Shown: piece by piece, positions 1-7,997 of the stretch
Numbering within the stretch: position 1 is the stretch's first letter
How the letters are laid out: each line of letters begins with the position of its first letter
Made by a program: the position numbers and the translations under genes
The notes under the pieces: model-generated
Seen by the model: the letters and a program-made list of their open reading frames with translations, nothing else
The model's database searches: none
Told to the model about the DNA's origin: nothing
DNA from: Antrihabitans stalactiti
GTDB lineage: Bacteria > Actinomycetota > Actinomycetes > Mycobacteriales > Mycobacteriaceae
Direction of reading: 5' to 3'
Assembly (NCBI RefSeq): GCF_012932915.1
Contig: NZ_VCQU01000004.1
Span: 124,001-188,000, forward strand
Length of the DNA stretch: 64,000 nt

Positions 1-963
1 GGGCGACTGACAGTCGCAGAACACCTCGAAGACTGGCTGGCCGGAAAGCGCGACATTCGGCCCAACACTCTTCGAAACTATCGCGATGCTGCCAAGCCGA
101 TACTTCGCGACCTCGGACAGCTGGCGTTGCAACAACTGACCAAGGCTCACATAGATCGGTTCCTGACAAGTCTCCGACGCCGTGACGGCAAACCGTATGC
201 ACCCGAGACGATTCGGCTGACGCTCTCTGTGCTGAAACAGGTGACGAAGGACGCCAAACGGCAGGGCCTGATCGCGAGGGATCCAGCCGAGTTTGTTCAG
301 GCCCCTATTCCCGCCCATGGACACCGAACCGCGGTCTGGACACGTCAGGAGGCGAACCAGTTTCGCAACCACGTTCGCGGTGATCGCCTGTACGCGTTAT
401 GGCTTCTGACGCTATGCGGACTGCGGCGCTCAGAAGTGCTGGGCTTGCGATGGGTCGACGTCAACTTTCAGTCCGAAACCATCGTGGTCCGCCAAGCGAG
501 GGTGGAGGTCACTGCAAGCTTCATCGATGTGCAGCCACCAAAGACCACCCGTGGCCTGCGCACCCTCCCAATCACAGGTGAGGTCTCAGCCGCGCTGCAG
601 GCGTTGCACAGGATCCAGAGCTCAGAACACATCGAGTTCGGGGGCGGCAGCCTCAACGAGTCGGCACTGATTGCGACGGAGCCCGACGGCCGACCGATTC
701 TCCCCCGGACCTACACAGACCGCTTCAGGCGCGCCGCGAAGAATGCTGGCGTACCAGTGATCACTCTGCGCAATGTTCGTCACACGTCGGTCTCGGTCAT
801 GCTGGATGCCGGGATCCCGCCGACGACCGTCGCAGCCTGGCATGGCCACGACCCGCGAATGACCGTCAGCGTGTACGGCCGGACGTACGACGACTCGTTG
901 AGAATCGCGGGCGCATCGATGTTCCAAAGCGTCGAGGAGCCCGACGACAGCGCGTTGGGATAA
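1..963 (+). CDS. Tyrosine recombinase (phage-type integrase), 5'-truncated by window edge
   Basis: The open frame enters from the left edge, so the N-terminus lies outside the window. Seen: an N-terminal SAM-like core-binding domain (LTVAEHLEDWL, then RPNTLRNYRDA) followed by the catalytic domain with the first Arg in LCGLRRSEVLGLRW, the beta-hairpin Lys in PPKTTRGLRTLP, the GH of WHGHDP and the Tyr nucleophile in VSVYGRTY. The usual HxxR box reads RNVR, so its His is replaced by Arg; such replacement occurs in some integrases but is atypical. The gene points at a tRNA-Ala 3' end 73 nt away, the usual arrangement for an actinobacterial integrative element. An internal TTG at 127 is only an artefactual start. 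Family assignment is secure; activity is inferred. Confidence 0.9.
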   Translation, partial: GRLTVAEHLEDWLAGKRDIRPNTLRNYRDAAKPILRDLGQLALQQLTKAHIDRFLTSLRRRDGKPYAPETIRLTLSVLKQVTKDAKRQGLIARDPAEFVQAPIPAHGHRTAVWTRQEANQFRNHVRGDRLYALWLLTLCGLRRSEVLGLRWVDVNFQSETIVVRQARVEVTASFIDVQPPKTTRGLRTLPITGEVSAALQALHRIQSSEHIEFGGGSLNESALIATEPDGRPILPRTYTDRFRRAAKNAGVPVITLRNVRHTSVSVMLDAGIPPTTVAAWHGHDPRMTVSVYGRTYDDSLRIAGASMFQSVEEPDDSALG

Positions 964-989
964 TTTCGGGATACGCGTGCAGGACATAC

Positions 990-1032
990 AAGAAACCGCA
1001 GGTCAGAAACATACTCTGACCTGCGGTTTCTT
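990..1032. terminator. Perfect 18-bp hairpin, bidirectional terminator
   Basis: The arms AAGAAACCGCAGGTCAGA and TCTGACCTGCGGTTTCTT are perfect reverse complements around a 7-nt loop. A/T-rich ends give a short U-run on both strands. It lies 4 nt past the 3' end of the minus-strand tRNA-Ala and 26 nt past the plus-strand integrase stop, so it can end both transcripts. Confidence 0.8.
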
Positions 1033-1035
1033 CGG

Positions 1036-1108
1036 TGGAGCTAAGGGGACTCGAACCCCTGACCCCCACACTGCCAGTGTGGTGCGCTACCAGCTGCGCC
1101 ATAGCCCC
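1036..1108 (-). tRNA. tRNA-Ala (anticodon GGC)
   Basis: Read on the minus strand the gene starts GGGGCTATGGCGCAGCTGG and folds into a standard cloverleaf. The acceptor GGGGCTA pairs with TAGCTCC (one G-U), the anticodon loop is TGGCAGT between CACAC and GTGTG, and the T-arm contains GGTTCGAGTCC. The discriminator is A; the chromosome continues CCG, so the terminal A of CCA is added after transcription. A short spacer separates it from the DsbA-like gene on the same strand. Its 3' end faces the integrase and is the probable attachment site of the element to the left; no second copy of the tRNA 3' end is present in the window. Confidence 0.95.
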
Positions 1109-1180
1109 GAACTTCGCGGTCTCGTTGCCTGACCGCTCGATCGAAGTTACACCATCGCAGGGATGGCCAACAAATCCCGC

Positions 1181-1915
1181 CTACAGCTTGCCGATCCAGC
1201 CGGCGTCGGAGACGTTGACCTGCTTGCCGCCGGACTGGACGGTCGGCGTCGCGACTCCGGTCGTGCCTTGCAGATATTCAATTCCTGCCTTGGCTGCGGC
1301 TGCTGCGTCGTTGATTTTCGTTCCGCTGGCGATGCACTGGACCGCCGAGTCTGGCGCGCCGGCTTCTCTTGCGAGGTCGGCAAGCTGTTGCTCGGTGTAG
1401 TCGCTCGAACCGCCCTCGGCGGGCTGCGTTGCGGCGGAGAACAGCTCGGTGTGGAACTTGGCAAAAGCGGTCGCGTTGCCGCTTTCGGCAACACAGAGCG
1501 TCGCTGCGATGGCGCGCGTCGAATACGTCTTGCTCGACGACTTGGTGTTCAGGAAGTCGATGAGCCGGTAGTGGACCGCAACTTTGCCTTCGTCGATTGC
1601 CTGCGCGAGCTGCTGACCGTAGCGCTCCTCGAACACCCGGCAGGCGGGGCAGAGCGGGTCCTCGAACACGTCGATCTGGGACTTCGCGTCGGGCAGTCCG
1701 AGCCGGACCGTGTTGTCCGGCAACAACTGGACCTGAAGTGCGGAATTGTGCGCAGTCCCGTAGCCCTCGTTGAGCGGTTTACTCCGGTTGTTCTGCCAGA
1801 TCACCCCACCGATCACCACGATGGCAATGACGACGAGCGCTATGCCACCGAGGATGTAGGTGGTCGTGCTCGACGACTTCTGCGGAACGTACTTCGCATT
1901 GCCCTTCGGGCTCAC
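1181..1915 (-). CDS. Membrane-anchored DsbA-family thiol oxidoreductase
   Basis: The 244-aa protein has a short cytoplasmic tail, one transmembrane helix at about residues 21-41 (YILGGIALVVIAIVVIGGVI) and an extracytoplasmic thioredoxin-fold domain with the redox motif CPAC in EDPLCPACRVFEERYG. This is the architecture of actinobacterial DsbA-like proteins that oxidise or isomerise disulfides of exported proteins. Its ATG overlaps the stop of the upstream MauE/DoxX gene by 4 nt, so the two are translationally coupled. In Mycobacterium the DsbA-like gene is paired with VKOR; here a MauE-like protein takes that place, so it is the likely electron-transfer partner (inference). Start chosen from the overlap and the tail-TM layout. 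Confidence 0.85.
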   Translation of the reverse strand: MSPKGNAKYVPQKSSSTTTYILGGIALVVIAIVVIGGVIWQNNRSKPLNEGYGTAHNSALQVQLLPDNTVRLGLPDAKSQIDVFEDPLCPACRVFEERYGQQLAQAIDEGKVAVHYRLIDFLNTKSSSKTYSTRAIAATLCVAESGNATAFAKFHTELFSAATQPAEGGSSDYTEQQLADLAREAGAPDSAVQCIASGTKINDAAAAAKAGIEYLQGTTGVATPTVQSGGKQVNVSDAGWIGKL

Positions 1916-2460
1916 TGGCTCTCCTTCACCATCGATAATTCTGCGACCACTGTGCCAGGTTCACCTGAGAAGTTCTGACGCGACCGCGGACCGAGTGCAG
2001 CCCATGTGCGCGGGAACACAACCAGCCACGCAGCGAGTGCGAGGAATCCGAGGTCGCGTGCGATTTCCGTCGCGTAGTCCCAGCCGTCGATGCCAGCGGT
2101 CACTCCCCCGCCGCTGAAGCATCCGCAATCGATCGACAGGCCGCGCGCCCAGGACGAGATGATCGCGCCGATGAACGCCAGCAGCATGATGCCCGAGGCC
2201 ACTGCAGTCGGTCGCACAGCCAGGCCGATCAACAACAGCAGTCCGAACGCGATCTCGATGAACGGGAAGGTGTTCGCAACGGGGCGAACGAGATCGTCCG
2301 GAAGCAATTGGTAGGCATGGACGGCAACGATGGTCTGCGACGGGTCGGCAGCCTTCAGCCAACCCGAGATCAACCAAACGGTGGCCAGACCCAATCTGGC
2401 GAGCAACGTGACTGCGCGAATCCACACAAAACCCGAGAGTACCGACCGGCGTAGATTCAC
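1912..2460 (-). CDS. MauE/DoxX-family membrane protein, candidate redox partner of DsbA
   Basis: The 182-aa protein has about four hydrophobic helices and a MauE/DoxX-type core: LARLGLATVWLISGWLKAADP, a FIEIAFGLLLLIGL helix, and the short cysteine motif IDCGCFSGGG before the last helix. MauE proteins are membrane components linked to disulfide formation in periplasmic enzymes, and some MauE/DoxX proteins act together with thioredoxin-fold partners. It is the first gene of a two-gene unit with the DsbA-like gene (4-nt overlap). The GTG start lies only 4 nt from the divergent VIT1-type GTG start, so the two promoters must overlap the neighbouring coding regions. A slightly later start cannot be excluded. 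Confidence 0.75.
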   Translation of the reverse strand: MNLRRSVLSGFVWIRAVTLLARLGLATVWLISGWLKAADPSQTIVAVHAYQLLPDDLVRPVANTFPFIEIAFGLLLLIGLAVRPTAVASGIMLLAFIGAIISSWARGLSIDCGCFSGGGVTAGIDGWDYATEIARDLGFLALAAWLVVFPRTWAALGPRSRQNFSGEPGTVVAELSMVKESQ

Positions 2461-2464
2461 CCGT

Positions 2465-3196
2465 GTGACCGATCCACTTCCGGATTCCGAGGCGATGCCG
2501 CACGAATTCGATCATGAGCACTCCAATGTGTCGGGCGGCTGGTTGCGGGCGGCGACGTTCGGCGCCATGGACGGCCTAGTCAGCAATACCTCGCTCATCG
2601 CGGGAGTCGGCGGCGCGGGGGTAGCGGCGCACACCATTGTCTTGAGTGGTGTCGCCGGCCTCGTGTCGGGAGCGTTCTCGATGGCGCTCGGTGAATACAC
2701 GTCGGTCGCGACGCAAAACGAGCAACTCGAGGCGGAGGTCCGCGTCGAACGGCGTGCGATGAAGAAGCATCCGGAGGCCGAGCTCGCGGAGTTGGTCGAC
2801 ATGTTCACCAACATGGGGATGAGTCGCGACACCGCGACGGCCGCGGCCAACGAAGTTCACACCGATCCCGAACGCGCGCTGAACATTCACGTCACCCAAG
2901 AACTCGGGCTCGACCCCGACGAGAAGCCGTCGCCGTGGGTCGCGGCAGGCTCGTCGTTCGTGATGTTCTCAGTTGGAGCAATATTCCCACTGATTCCCTA
3001 CTTGCTCGGATTTGCCTCCCTTGCAGCAGGTTTAGCGGTCGGCGGACTCGGGCTGCTGCTGGCAGGCGCGCTCGCGTCGCGGTTTACCACTCAATCGGTC
3101 GCGCAGGCCGCGTTGCGGCAGTTGGTGTTCGGCGCGATCGCGATCGGCGCGACCTACGCGGTCGGCTCAATCATCGGGATCGGACTTCCCGGCTGA
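2465..3196 (+). CDS. VIT1/CCC1-family metal (Fe/Mn) transporter
   Basis: The protein (243 aa from the GTG) shows the VIT1 signature GAMDGLVSNTSLIAGVGGAG in the first helix, then GAFSMALGEYTSVATQNEQL, a charged cytoplasmic helical insert (about residues 85-150) and three C-terminal helices ending GSIIGIGLPG. This family moves Fe2+ or Mn2+ across membranes. The open frame extends upstream through mauE, so the start was chosen at GTG 2465: a -10-like TAGATT ends 7 nt before it, fitting a leaderless transcript. ATG 2495, with a weak GAGG upstream, is the alternative. The 3' end overlaps the convergent MFS gene by 30 nt. Confidence 0.85.
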   Translation: MTDPLPDSEAMPHEFDHEHSNVSGGWLRAATFGAMDGLVSNTSLIAGVGGAGVAAHTIVLSGVAGLVSGAFSMALGEYTSVATQNEQLEAEVRVERRAMKKHPEAELAELVDMFTNMGMSRDTATAAANEVHTDPERALNIHVTQELGLDPDEKPSPWVAAGSSFVMFSVGAIFPLIPYLLGFASLAAGLAVGGLGLLLAGALASRFTTQSVAQAALRQLVFGAIAIGATYAVGSIIGIGLPG

Positions 3197-4414
3197 GACG
3201 CCTTCCCGCACCATGGGTTCAGCGACTATCGACCAGCCGACTGCGGTCACGAGCAGCAGCCCACCCGTGACCGCGAAAGCGACCGAATACGAAAACCCTT
3301 GTGCGAGTGCTCCTGCCGCGATCGGACCGATGACGACGCCCATATCGGTGATCATTTGGACCGCTGCGAGCACCGGGCCGCCGCGGACCTTCGACCCGAT
3401 GATGTCGGCGATGGCCGCCTGCTGTGATGGCATGCCCAACCCAGTCCCGACACCGGCCAGAAAGCCCATCACGAGAAACACAGCGATGGACTCCGAGACG
3501 CCCATCGCAATGGTGCTGACTCCGCAGATGACGGCCCCGAGGACCAGGAACGGCTTGCGCCCGTATCGGTCCGAGAGCCGGCCCGCAGGGATCAGTACGA
3601 GCGCGTCACCGACGGCAAAGATGGTCAACGCGATTCCCGCCACCCCAGCGCCGCGGTGCAACGTCTCGACGACGAACAACGGGATGACCGCGAACCGCAC
3701 GCCCATGACCGCCCAGCCCTGAACGAAGCTCGCCCACAGCGCAGCCCGGTAGGTCGTCTTCGCCCAGGCTTGTCGAAGCGTCATCGTCTGCACGTCGCCC
3801 GGTGGCGCCGGGGCTGCCAACGCCGAATCACGGAGCGCGAAATAGACGACAGCCGCAGCGATCAGCAGCGCGACCGCGTAGATCGCGAACGGCACCCGTA
3901 GCCCGAAGCCGAGCAACGCACTGCCGACGAGCGGTCCAGAGATCGAGCCGAACAGGAAACTCGTTGCGTAAAGCCCCGACACACGACCGCGCATGTGCGG
4001 CGGGGAGATTCGGATGATCAGACCGAGGGAGGAGACGGTGAACATCGTCGAACCGATACCGCCGAGCGATCGGAACACGAGCAACTGCCAGTACTCCTGT
4101 GCGAACGCGCACGCACCGGTCGACAACGCGACGATCATCAGGCCGGTCAGGTAGATCGGGCGCTCTCCGCTGCGCTGGACCAGTCGACCGCTCAGCGGCG
4201 CGAACAGCAAGCGCATCAATGCGAACGCGCTGATGATGCCCGACGCCGCTGCTACACCGACGCCGAAACTCCGCGCGTACTGCGGCAGCGCTGGCGCGAC
4301 GATGCCGAACCCAAGTGCGATCACGAAGCTCGCGGTGACCATCACCCAGATCTCGGGCGGCACCCCCTCGGACCGTGAGTGAGTTTGGCCCCCAGAGGGG
4401 ACAGACTCACGCAC
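3167..4414 (-). CDS. Major facilitator superfamily transporter (12 TM)
   Basis: The 415-aa protein has twelve predicted hydrophobic segments. The loop between helices 2 and 3 carries PLSGRLVQRSGERPIYLTG, a variant of MFS motif A, and the second half repeats it as LSDRYGRKPFLVLG. The FVIALGFGIVAPALPQYARS opening and overall length fit drug/metabolite efflux MFS proteins of the DHA1 type; the substrate cannot be told. The start overlaps the upstream phosphoglucomutase stop by 8 nt, and the 3' end overlaps the VIT1-type gene antisense by 30 nt. A later GTG start near VPPEIWV is possible. The family is clear, the role is not. Confidence 0.85.
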   Translation of the reverse strand: MRESVPSGGQTHSRSEGVPPEIWVMVTASFVIALGFGIVAPALPQYARSFGVGVAAASGIISAFALMRLLFAPLSGRLVQRSGERPIYLTGLMIVALSTGACAFAQEYWQLLVFRSLGGIGSTMFTVSSLGLIIRISPPHMRGRVSGLYATSFLFGSISGPLVGSALLGFGLRVPFAIYAVALLIAAAVVYFALRDSALAAPAPPGDVQTMTLRQAWAKTTYRAALWASFVQGWAVMGVRFAVIPLFVVETLHRGAGVAGIALTIFAVGDALVLIPAGRLSDRYGRKPFLVLGAVICGVSTIAMGVSESIAVFLVMGFLAGVGTGLGMPSQQAAIADIIGSKVRGGPVLAAVQMITDMGVVIGPIAAGALAQGFSYSVAFAVTGGLLLVTAVGWSIVAEPMVREGVSAGKSDPDD

Positions 4415-6053
4415 GGGCGCGCAGCGCTTCCCCTACCAACTCCTGCGCAGCATCCTGCACGAGCTTCAGATGGTCCGGCCCTTTGAAGGACTCGGCGTAG
4501 ATCTTGTACTTGTCCTCGGTGCCCGAGGGTCGCGCCGCGAACCACGCACTGTCAGTCGTCACCTTCAGACCGCCGATTGCTGCGCCGTTACCAGGCGCCT
4601 TCGTCAGCGTCGCGGTGATCTTCTCGCCGGCCAACTCGGTCGCAGTGACCTGCTCGGCCGACAGGTCCGCCAGGACCGCTTTCTGCGCGCTCGTCGCCGC
4701 GGCGTCGATGCGCGCATACGCCGGACTGCCGTAGCGCTTCTCGAGTTCGGAGTAGCGCGATGACGGACTCTGCCCAGTCACGGCTGCGATCTCCGAAGCG
4801 AGTAGCGCAAGGACGATCCCATCTTTGTCGGTGGACCACACTCCGCCGTCCATGCGCAGGAAAGAGGCTCCCGCGCTCTCTTCACCGCCGAATGCGAGCG
4901 TCCCGTTGAAGAGGCCCGGCACGAACCACTTGAAGCCGACGGGCACCTCGTACAGCTCCCTGCCGAGGACCGACACGACGCGGTCGATCATCGACGACGT
5001 GACGACCGTCTTTCCCACCTTGGTCAAGGCGTCCCAGCCGATTCTGTTCGCGACGAGGTAGTCGATCGCGACGGCGAGAAAGTGGTTCGGATTCATCAAT
5101 CCGCCGTCGGGTGTGACGATGCCGTGGCGATCGGCGTCGGCGTCGTTCCCCGTCGAAATGTCGTAGGCGTTCTTCGCCGCGATGAGCGAGGCCATCGCGT
5201 TCGGCGACGAGCAATCCATCCGGATCTTGCCGTCGGTGTCGAGCATCATGAAACGAAATGTCGCGTCGACGGTGGGATTGACGACGGTCAGGTCGAGGTC
5301 GTGCCGATCGCCGATCTCGCCCCAGTAGTGCACACTCGCCCCACCCAAAGGGTCTGCGCCGATGCTGATTCCGGCGCCGCGGATCGCGTCGAGGTTGAGC
5401 ACGTTGGGCAGATCGGCGACGTAGATGTCGAGGTAGTCGTAGCGCTCGACGGAGGTGCTCAGGGCCTGCCCGACGGTGACGCGCTTGACGCCCTCCAGGC
5501 CGTTGCGCATCAACTCGTTGGCCCGCGCCGCGATGGCGTCGGTCACCTTCGAATCGGCGGGGCCACCGTGCGGTGGGTTGTACTTGAAGCCGCCGTCGCG
5601 GGGTGGATTGTGCGACGGCGTGACGACGATGCCGTCGGCCTGCGCCATCGCACCCGAACTGTTGAAGCGAAGGATTGCATGGCTCACCGCAGGCGTGGGT
5701 GTGTAGCCGTCGCGCGAGTCGATCGCGATCGTCACACCGTTAGCGGCGAGGACCTCCAGCGCGGTCGTCCAAGCCGGTTCGGAAAGTGCGTGCGTATCTC
5801 TGCCGAGAAAGAGTGGGCCGGTGATGTCGTGGCTAGCGCGGTACTCAGCGATGGCCTGGGTGATGGCAAGGATGTGCGATTCGTTGAACGCGCAATCCAG
5901 ACTCGACCCCCGATGACCCGACGTGCCGAAGACCACCTGCTGCGCGGGATCCGAAGGGTCGGGGACACGGCTGTAGAAGGCGGTCACCAGGTGCGCCAAG
6001 TCCTCCAGGTCCTCCGGCCGCGCCGGCTTACCGGCTCGATCGTGGGCCACCAT
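4407..6053 (-). CDS. pgm: Phosphoglucomutase (alpha-D-glucose phosphate-specific)
   Basis: The 548-aa protein is full length for bacterial Pgm and interconverts glucose-1-phosphate and glucose-6-phosphate, linking glycolysis to trehalose, glycogen and envelope polysaccharides. Motifs in order: GTSGHRGSS near the N-terminus, the active-site serine loop VVTPSHNPPRDGGFKYNPPH, the Mg-binding loop GNDADADRHGIVTP, the sugar-binding FGGEESAGASFLR and the C-terminal phosphate-binding RPSGTEDKYKIYAESF. An AGGAG lies 4 nt before the ATG. The gene overlaps the MFS gene downstream by 8 nt, so they may share a transcript, although no functional tie is evident. Confidence 0.95.
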   Translation of the reverse strand: MVAHDRAGKPARPEDLEDLAHLVTAFYSRVPDPSDPAQQVVFGTSGHRGSSLDCAFNESHILAITQAIAEYRASHDITGPLFLGRDTHALSEPAWTTALEVLAANGVTIAIDSRDGYTPTPAVSHAILRFNSSGAMAQADGIVVTPSHNPPRDGGFKYNPPHGGPADSKVTDAIAARANELMRNGLEGVKRVTVGQALSTSVERYDYLDIYVADLPNVLNLDAIRGAGISIGADPLGGASVHYWGEIGDRHDLDLTVVNPTVDATFRFMMLDTDGKIRMDCSSPNAMASLIAAKNAYDISTGNDADADRHGIVTPDGGLMNPNHFLAVAIDYLVANRIGWDALTKVGKTVVTSSMIDRVVSVLGRELYEVPVGFKWFVPGLFNGTLAFGGEESAGASFLRMDGGVWSTDKDGIVLALLASEIAAVTGQSPSSRYSELEKRYGSPAYARIDAAATSAQKAVLADLSAEQVTATELAGEKITATLTKAPGNGAAIGGLKVTTDSAWFAARPSGTEDKYKIYAESFKGPDHLKLVQDAAQELVGEALRARA

Positions 6054-6131
6054 GTGTCTCCTCTGCGGTTACGTTCTCCGCCGCTTCACTGCCCCCGGGC
6101 ACGGATTGCGGCATATTCGCTTCGTATTCGA

Positions 6132-6494
6132 TCACGCTAGGACCCACTGCGTCGCGGCGGAACCCGAGATCGCAGCACCGACACCGGCAACTAGACTCAC
6201 GGCGACATTGGCGAGGGCATAAAGGTAGCTCCCGCCCTCGATCAGCCGCCAGGTTTCGTAGCCGAAGGTGCTGTAAGTCGTCAGTGCGCCACAGAAACCC
6301 GTTCCGATAAGAGCCGCGACCGGGCTGCCGGCGTTCGCGCCCACCAGTCCCCCAAGGATCGCCGAACCCACAATGTTGACGGTCAGCGTTCCCCATGGCA
6401 TCAGACTGTCATGACGCGACTGCACCGCGCGGTCGATCGAATAGCGGACAGGTGCTCCCACCATTCCACCGAGCAGCACGAGCAGCGCAGTCAC
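6132..6494 (-). CDS. crcB: CrcB/Fluc fluoride channel, second subunit
   Basis: The 120-aa protein has four hydrophobic helices and the CrcB hallmarks GGMVGAPVRYSIDRAV, PWGTLTVNIVGSAILGGLVG and GFCGALTTYSTFGYETWRLI (the TTYSTF polar track). Fluc channels export fluoride as antiparallel dimers; Gram-positive bacteria often encode two subunits side by side. Its GTG overlaps the stop of the DUF190 gene as GTGA, making it the third gene of crcB-DUF190-crcB. Together with 6822..7241 it is probably an obligate heterodimer (inference from the family). Confidence 0.92.
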   Translation of the reverse strand: MTALLVLLGGMVGAPVRYSIDRAVQSRHDSLMPWGTLTVNIVGSAILGGLVGANAGSPVAALIGTGFCGALTTYSTFGYETWRLIEGGSYLYALANVAVSLVAGVGAAISGSAATQWVLA

Positions 6495-6829
6495 TCGGCG
6501 ACCTCGGATCCGAAGTGCAGATGCTCGACTTCGTCGAGTGTCACGGTCGCCTCGGTGAGAAGCTCGGCGATGTCACTGGTGAACGCGCGGATCCGCTGCT
6601 CGTCGTCGATGATCACGACCAGTACGGGAAGCGACTCAGCGAGGTCGAGCAGCCGCGTCGTATGGATTCGCGACGACGCCCCATAGCCTTCGACACCGCG
6701 CCATACGCTCGCGCCCGCCAGCCCGGAATCACGTGCCCGTTTGACGATTTCTTGGTACCGCGGCTTGTGGTGCCACATGTCGTCTTGTCCGAGCAAGATC
6801 GATAAGCGCAACGACGTCGTACTATGCAT
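6491..6829 (-). CDS. DUF190 protein between two fluoride-channel genes
   Basis: The 112-aa soluble protein starts MHSTTSLRLSILLGQDDMW and has the DUF190 pattern: an early HKPRYQEIVKRARDSGLAGA segment and a VLVVIIDDEQRIRAF strand, consistent with a ferredoxin-like GlnB-type fold. Start chosen at ATG 6829 because GGAG precedes it closely; the open frame runs further upstream through crcB. It overlaps the upstream crcB by 8 nt and the downstream crcB by 4 nt, so all three are translationally coupled. DUF190 genes are common in Gram-positive crcB operons; a regulatory role in fluoride export is only inferred. Confidence 0.85.
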   Translation of the reverse strand: MHSTTSLRLSILLGQDDMWHHKPRYQEIVKRARDSGLAGASVWRGVEGYGASSRIHTTRLLDLAESLPVLVVIIDDEQRIRAFTSDIAELLTEATVTLDEVEHLHFGSEVAE

Positions 6830-7241
6830 CTCCAGCTCCTCGAGTCGAGATCCCACTCGCCGTCCTTGTACACAGGACGCCAAGCAGCACCGCCGAGACT
6901 GCAGCAATCGGGGTACCGACAAAATACAAAAATGCGGTCAGGTGAACGCCGGACTCGAACAGCCCGCGCACCTCGACCGTGAAGGTCGAGAACGTGGTGA
7001 AGCCGCCCAGAAACCCGATTCCGAGGAATGGACGCAGCAGCCGATGCGCCGCCCAGACCTCGGTGATGAGGACCATCAAGATCCCGATCAAGAAGCAACC
7101 GAGCGAGTTGATCAACAGGGTCGACCAAGGGACATGGCCAGGCTTGTGCGGAATCCAGACACCGATCGCATACCGCGCAAGAGCGCCGATCCCTCCACCG
7201 ACGGCAATCACGCCGAGGACGGGCAGATCGTCCTTCTTCAC
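6822..7241 (-). CDS. crcB: CrcB/Fluc fluoride channel, first subunit
   Basis: The 139-aa protein has four helices and CrcB motifs: GGGIGALARYAIGVWI, PWSTLLINSLGCFLIGIL and GFLGGFTTFSTFTVEVRGLF. The GTG start is supported by a strong AGGAGG 7 nt upstream. It is the promoter-proximal gene of the fluoride operon. The 105-nt gap to the LON-domain gene is the only place for a promoter or riboswitch, but no convincing fluoride riboswitch is visible there. The C-terminus (RTASGISTRGAGDA) extends past the last helix compared with its partner. Confidence 0.92.
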   Translation of the reverse strand: MKKDDLPVLGVIAVGGGIGALARYAIGVWIPHKPGHVPWSTLLINSLGCFLIGILMVLITEVWAAHRLLRPFLGIGFLGGFTTFSTFTVEVRGLFESGVHLTAFLYFVGTPIAAVSAVLLGVLCTRTASGISTRGAGDA

Positions 7242-7346
7242 AGTGCGTCCTCCTACTCCGCGCCGAGCCGGACGCGAGCCCCCACCGCGCCACTCATCCT
7301 AACCAGGACGAATTGCCACAGGAGTGGTTCGGCGTCGAATCGCCAA

Positions 7347-7994
7347 TCACTGCAATCGAAACCGTAACGCGGCGACGACATCGTCGAGCGACTCCGCGAG
7401 CGCCGTCAATCGCTGGGCTGGACCGGGCGCACTCAGCACACGCTGGCGATCGGTTTCGCCGATAGGAAGGCCGGCGGAGAGCACGAACGACCGTGTGGAC
7501 GGATCGTCCGGGAGTTCAGGTTCGTTGAATTCGGGAACCGACTTGCCCGACTGCTCGGCCAATTCACGCCAGACGAGATCGAGTTGGGTAATGGCATCGA
7601 GCACGCGCGCCAGTGGGACCGCATCGTCACCATCGAACTCGTCCGGCCACACCTCGACCTCCGCTCGTGGATAGGGGTCGTCGGGTAGCCAGCGACTGAC
7701 CCGCACCCTGTCCTCGCCGACGCACAACAGTCCGAACCGGTTGCCTGGTATCGGCACACACGACGCGATGCGCGCGATGGTGCCGACATCGGTCCGTACA
7801 TCGTCGCCGCCCACTTCGTGGCCACGCGAAATCAGGACGACGCCGAACCTCGGGTCGTCATCGAGAATGCAGTTGTCGACCATGGCGATGTATCGGGGCT
7901 CGAACACCTGCAGCGGCAGGCGCTCGCCCGGCAACAGCACGGTGCCGAGCGGAAACATCGGCAGAACTTCCACACCGACAGCATGCCTGCTCAC
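7347..7994 (-). CDS. LON substrate-binding domain protein (stand-alone)
   Basis: The 215-aa protein consists of the N-terminal domain of Lon (PUA-like) with no ATPase or protease part: LPMFPLGTVLLPGERLPLQVFEPRY, then DDPRFGVVLISRGHEVGGDD and an all-helical C-terminal half. Stand-alone versions are widespread in actinobacteria; their function is unknown, with substrate recognition for proteolysis a guess. It starts 3 nt after the P450 stop and is the last gene of the ABC1-P450 operon. A later in-frame GTG (position 7973) is an alternative start. Confidence 0.85.
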   Translation of the reverse strand: MSRHAVGVEVLPMFPLGTVLLPGERLPLQVFEPRYIAMVDNCILDDDPRFGVVLISRGHEVGGDDVRTDVGTIARIASCVPIPGNRFGLLCVGEDRVRVSRWLPDDPYPRAEVEVWPDEFDGDDAVPLARVLDAITQLDLVWRELAEQSGKSVPEFNEPELPDDPSTRSFVLSAGLPIGETDRQRVLSAPGPAQRLTALAESLDDVVAALRFRLQ

Positions 7995-7997
7995 ACC

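Noticed and set aside
1036-1080. Second att copy of the tRNA-Ala 3' end inside the window
   Set aside because: Similar words (ggtggagct) occur only at the tmRNA 3' end, where they are part of its own acceptor stem.
7242-7346. Possible fluoride riboswitch before crcB (GGCG-n6-CGCC hairpin followed by AACCAC on the minus strand)
   Set aside because: The hairpin is superficially like the first stem, but the loop cannot form the needed pseudoknot with downstream sequence and the GATGAC-type conserved end is absent.
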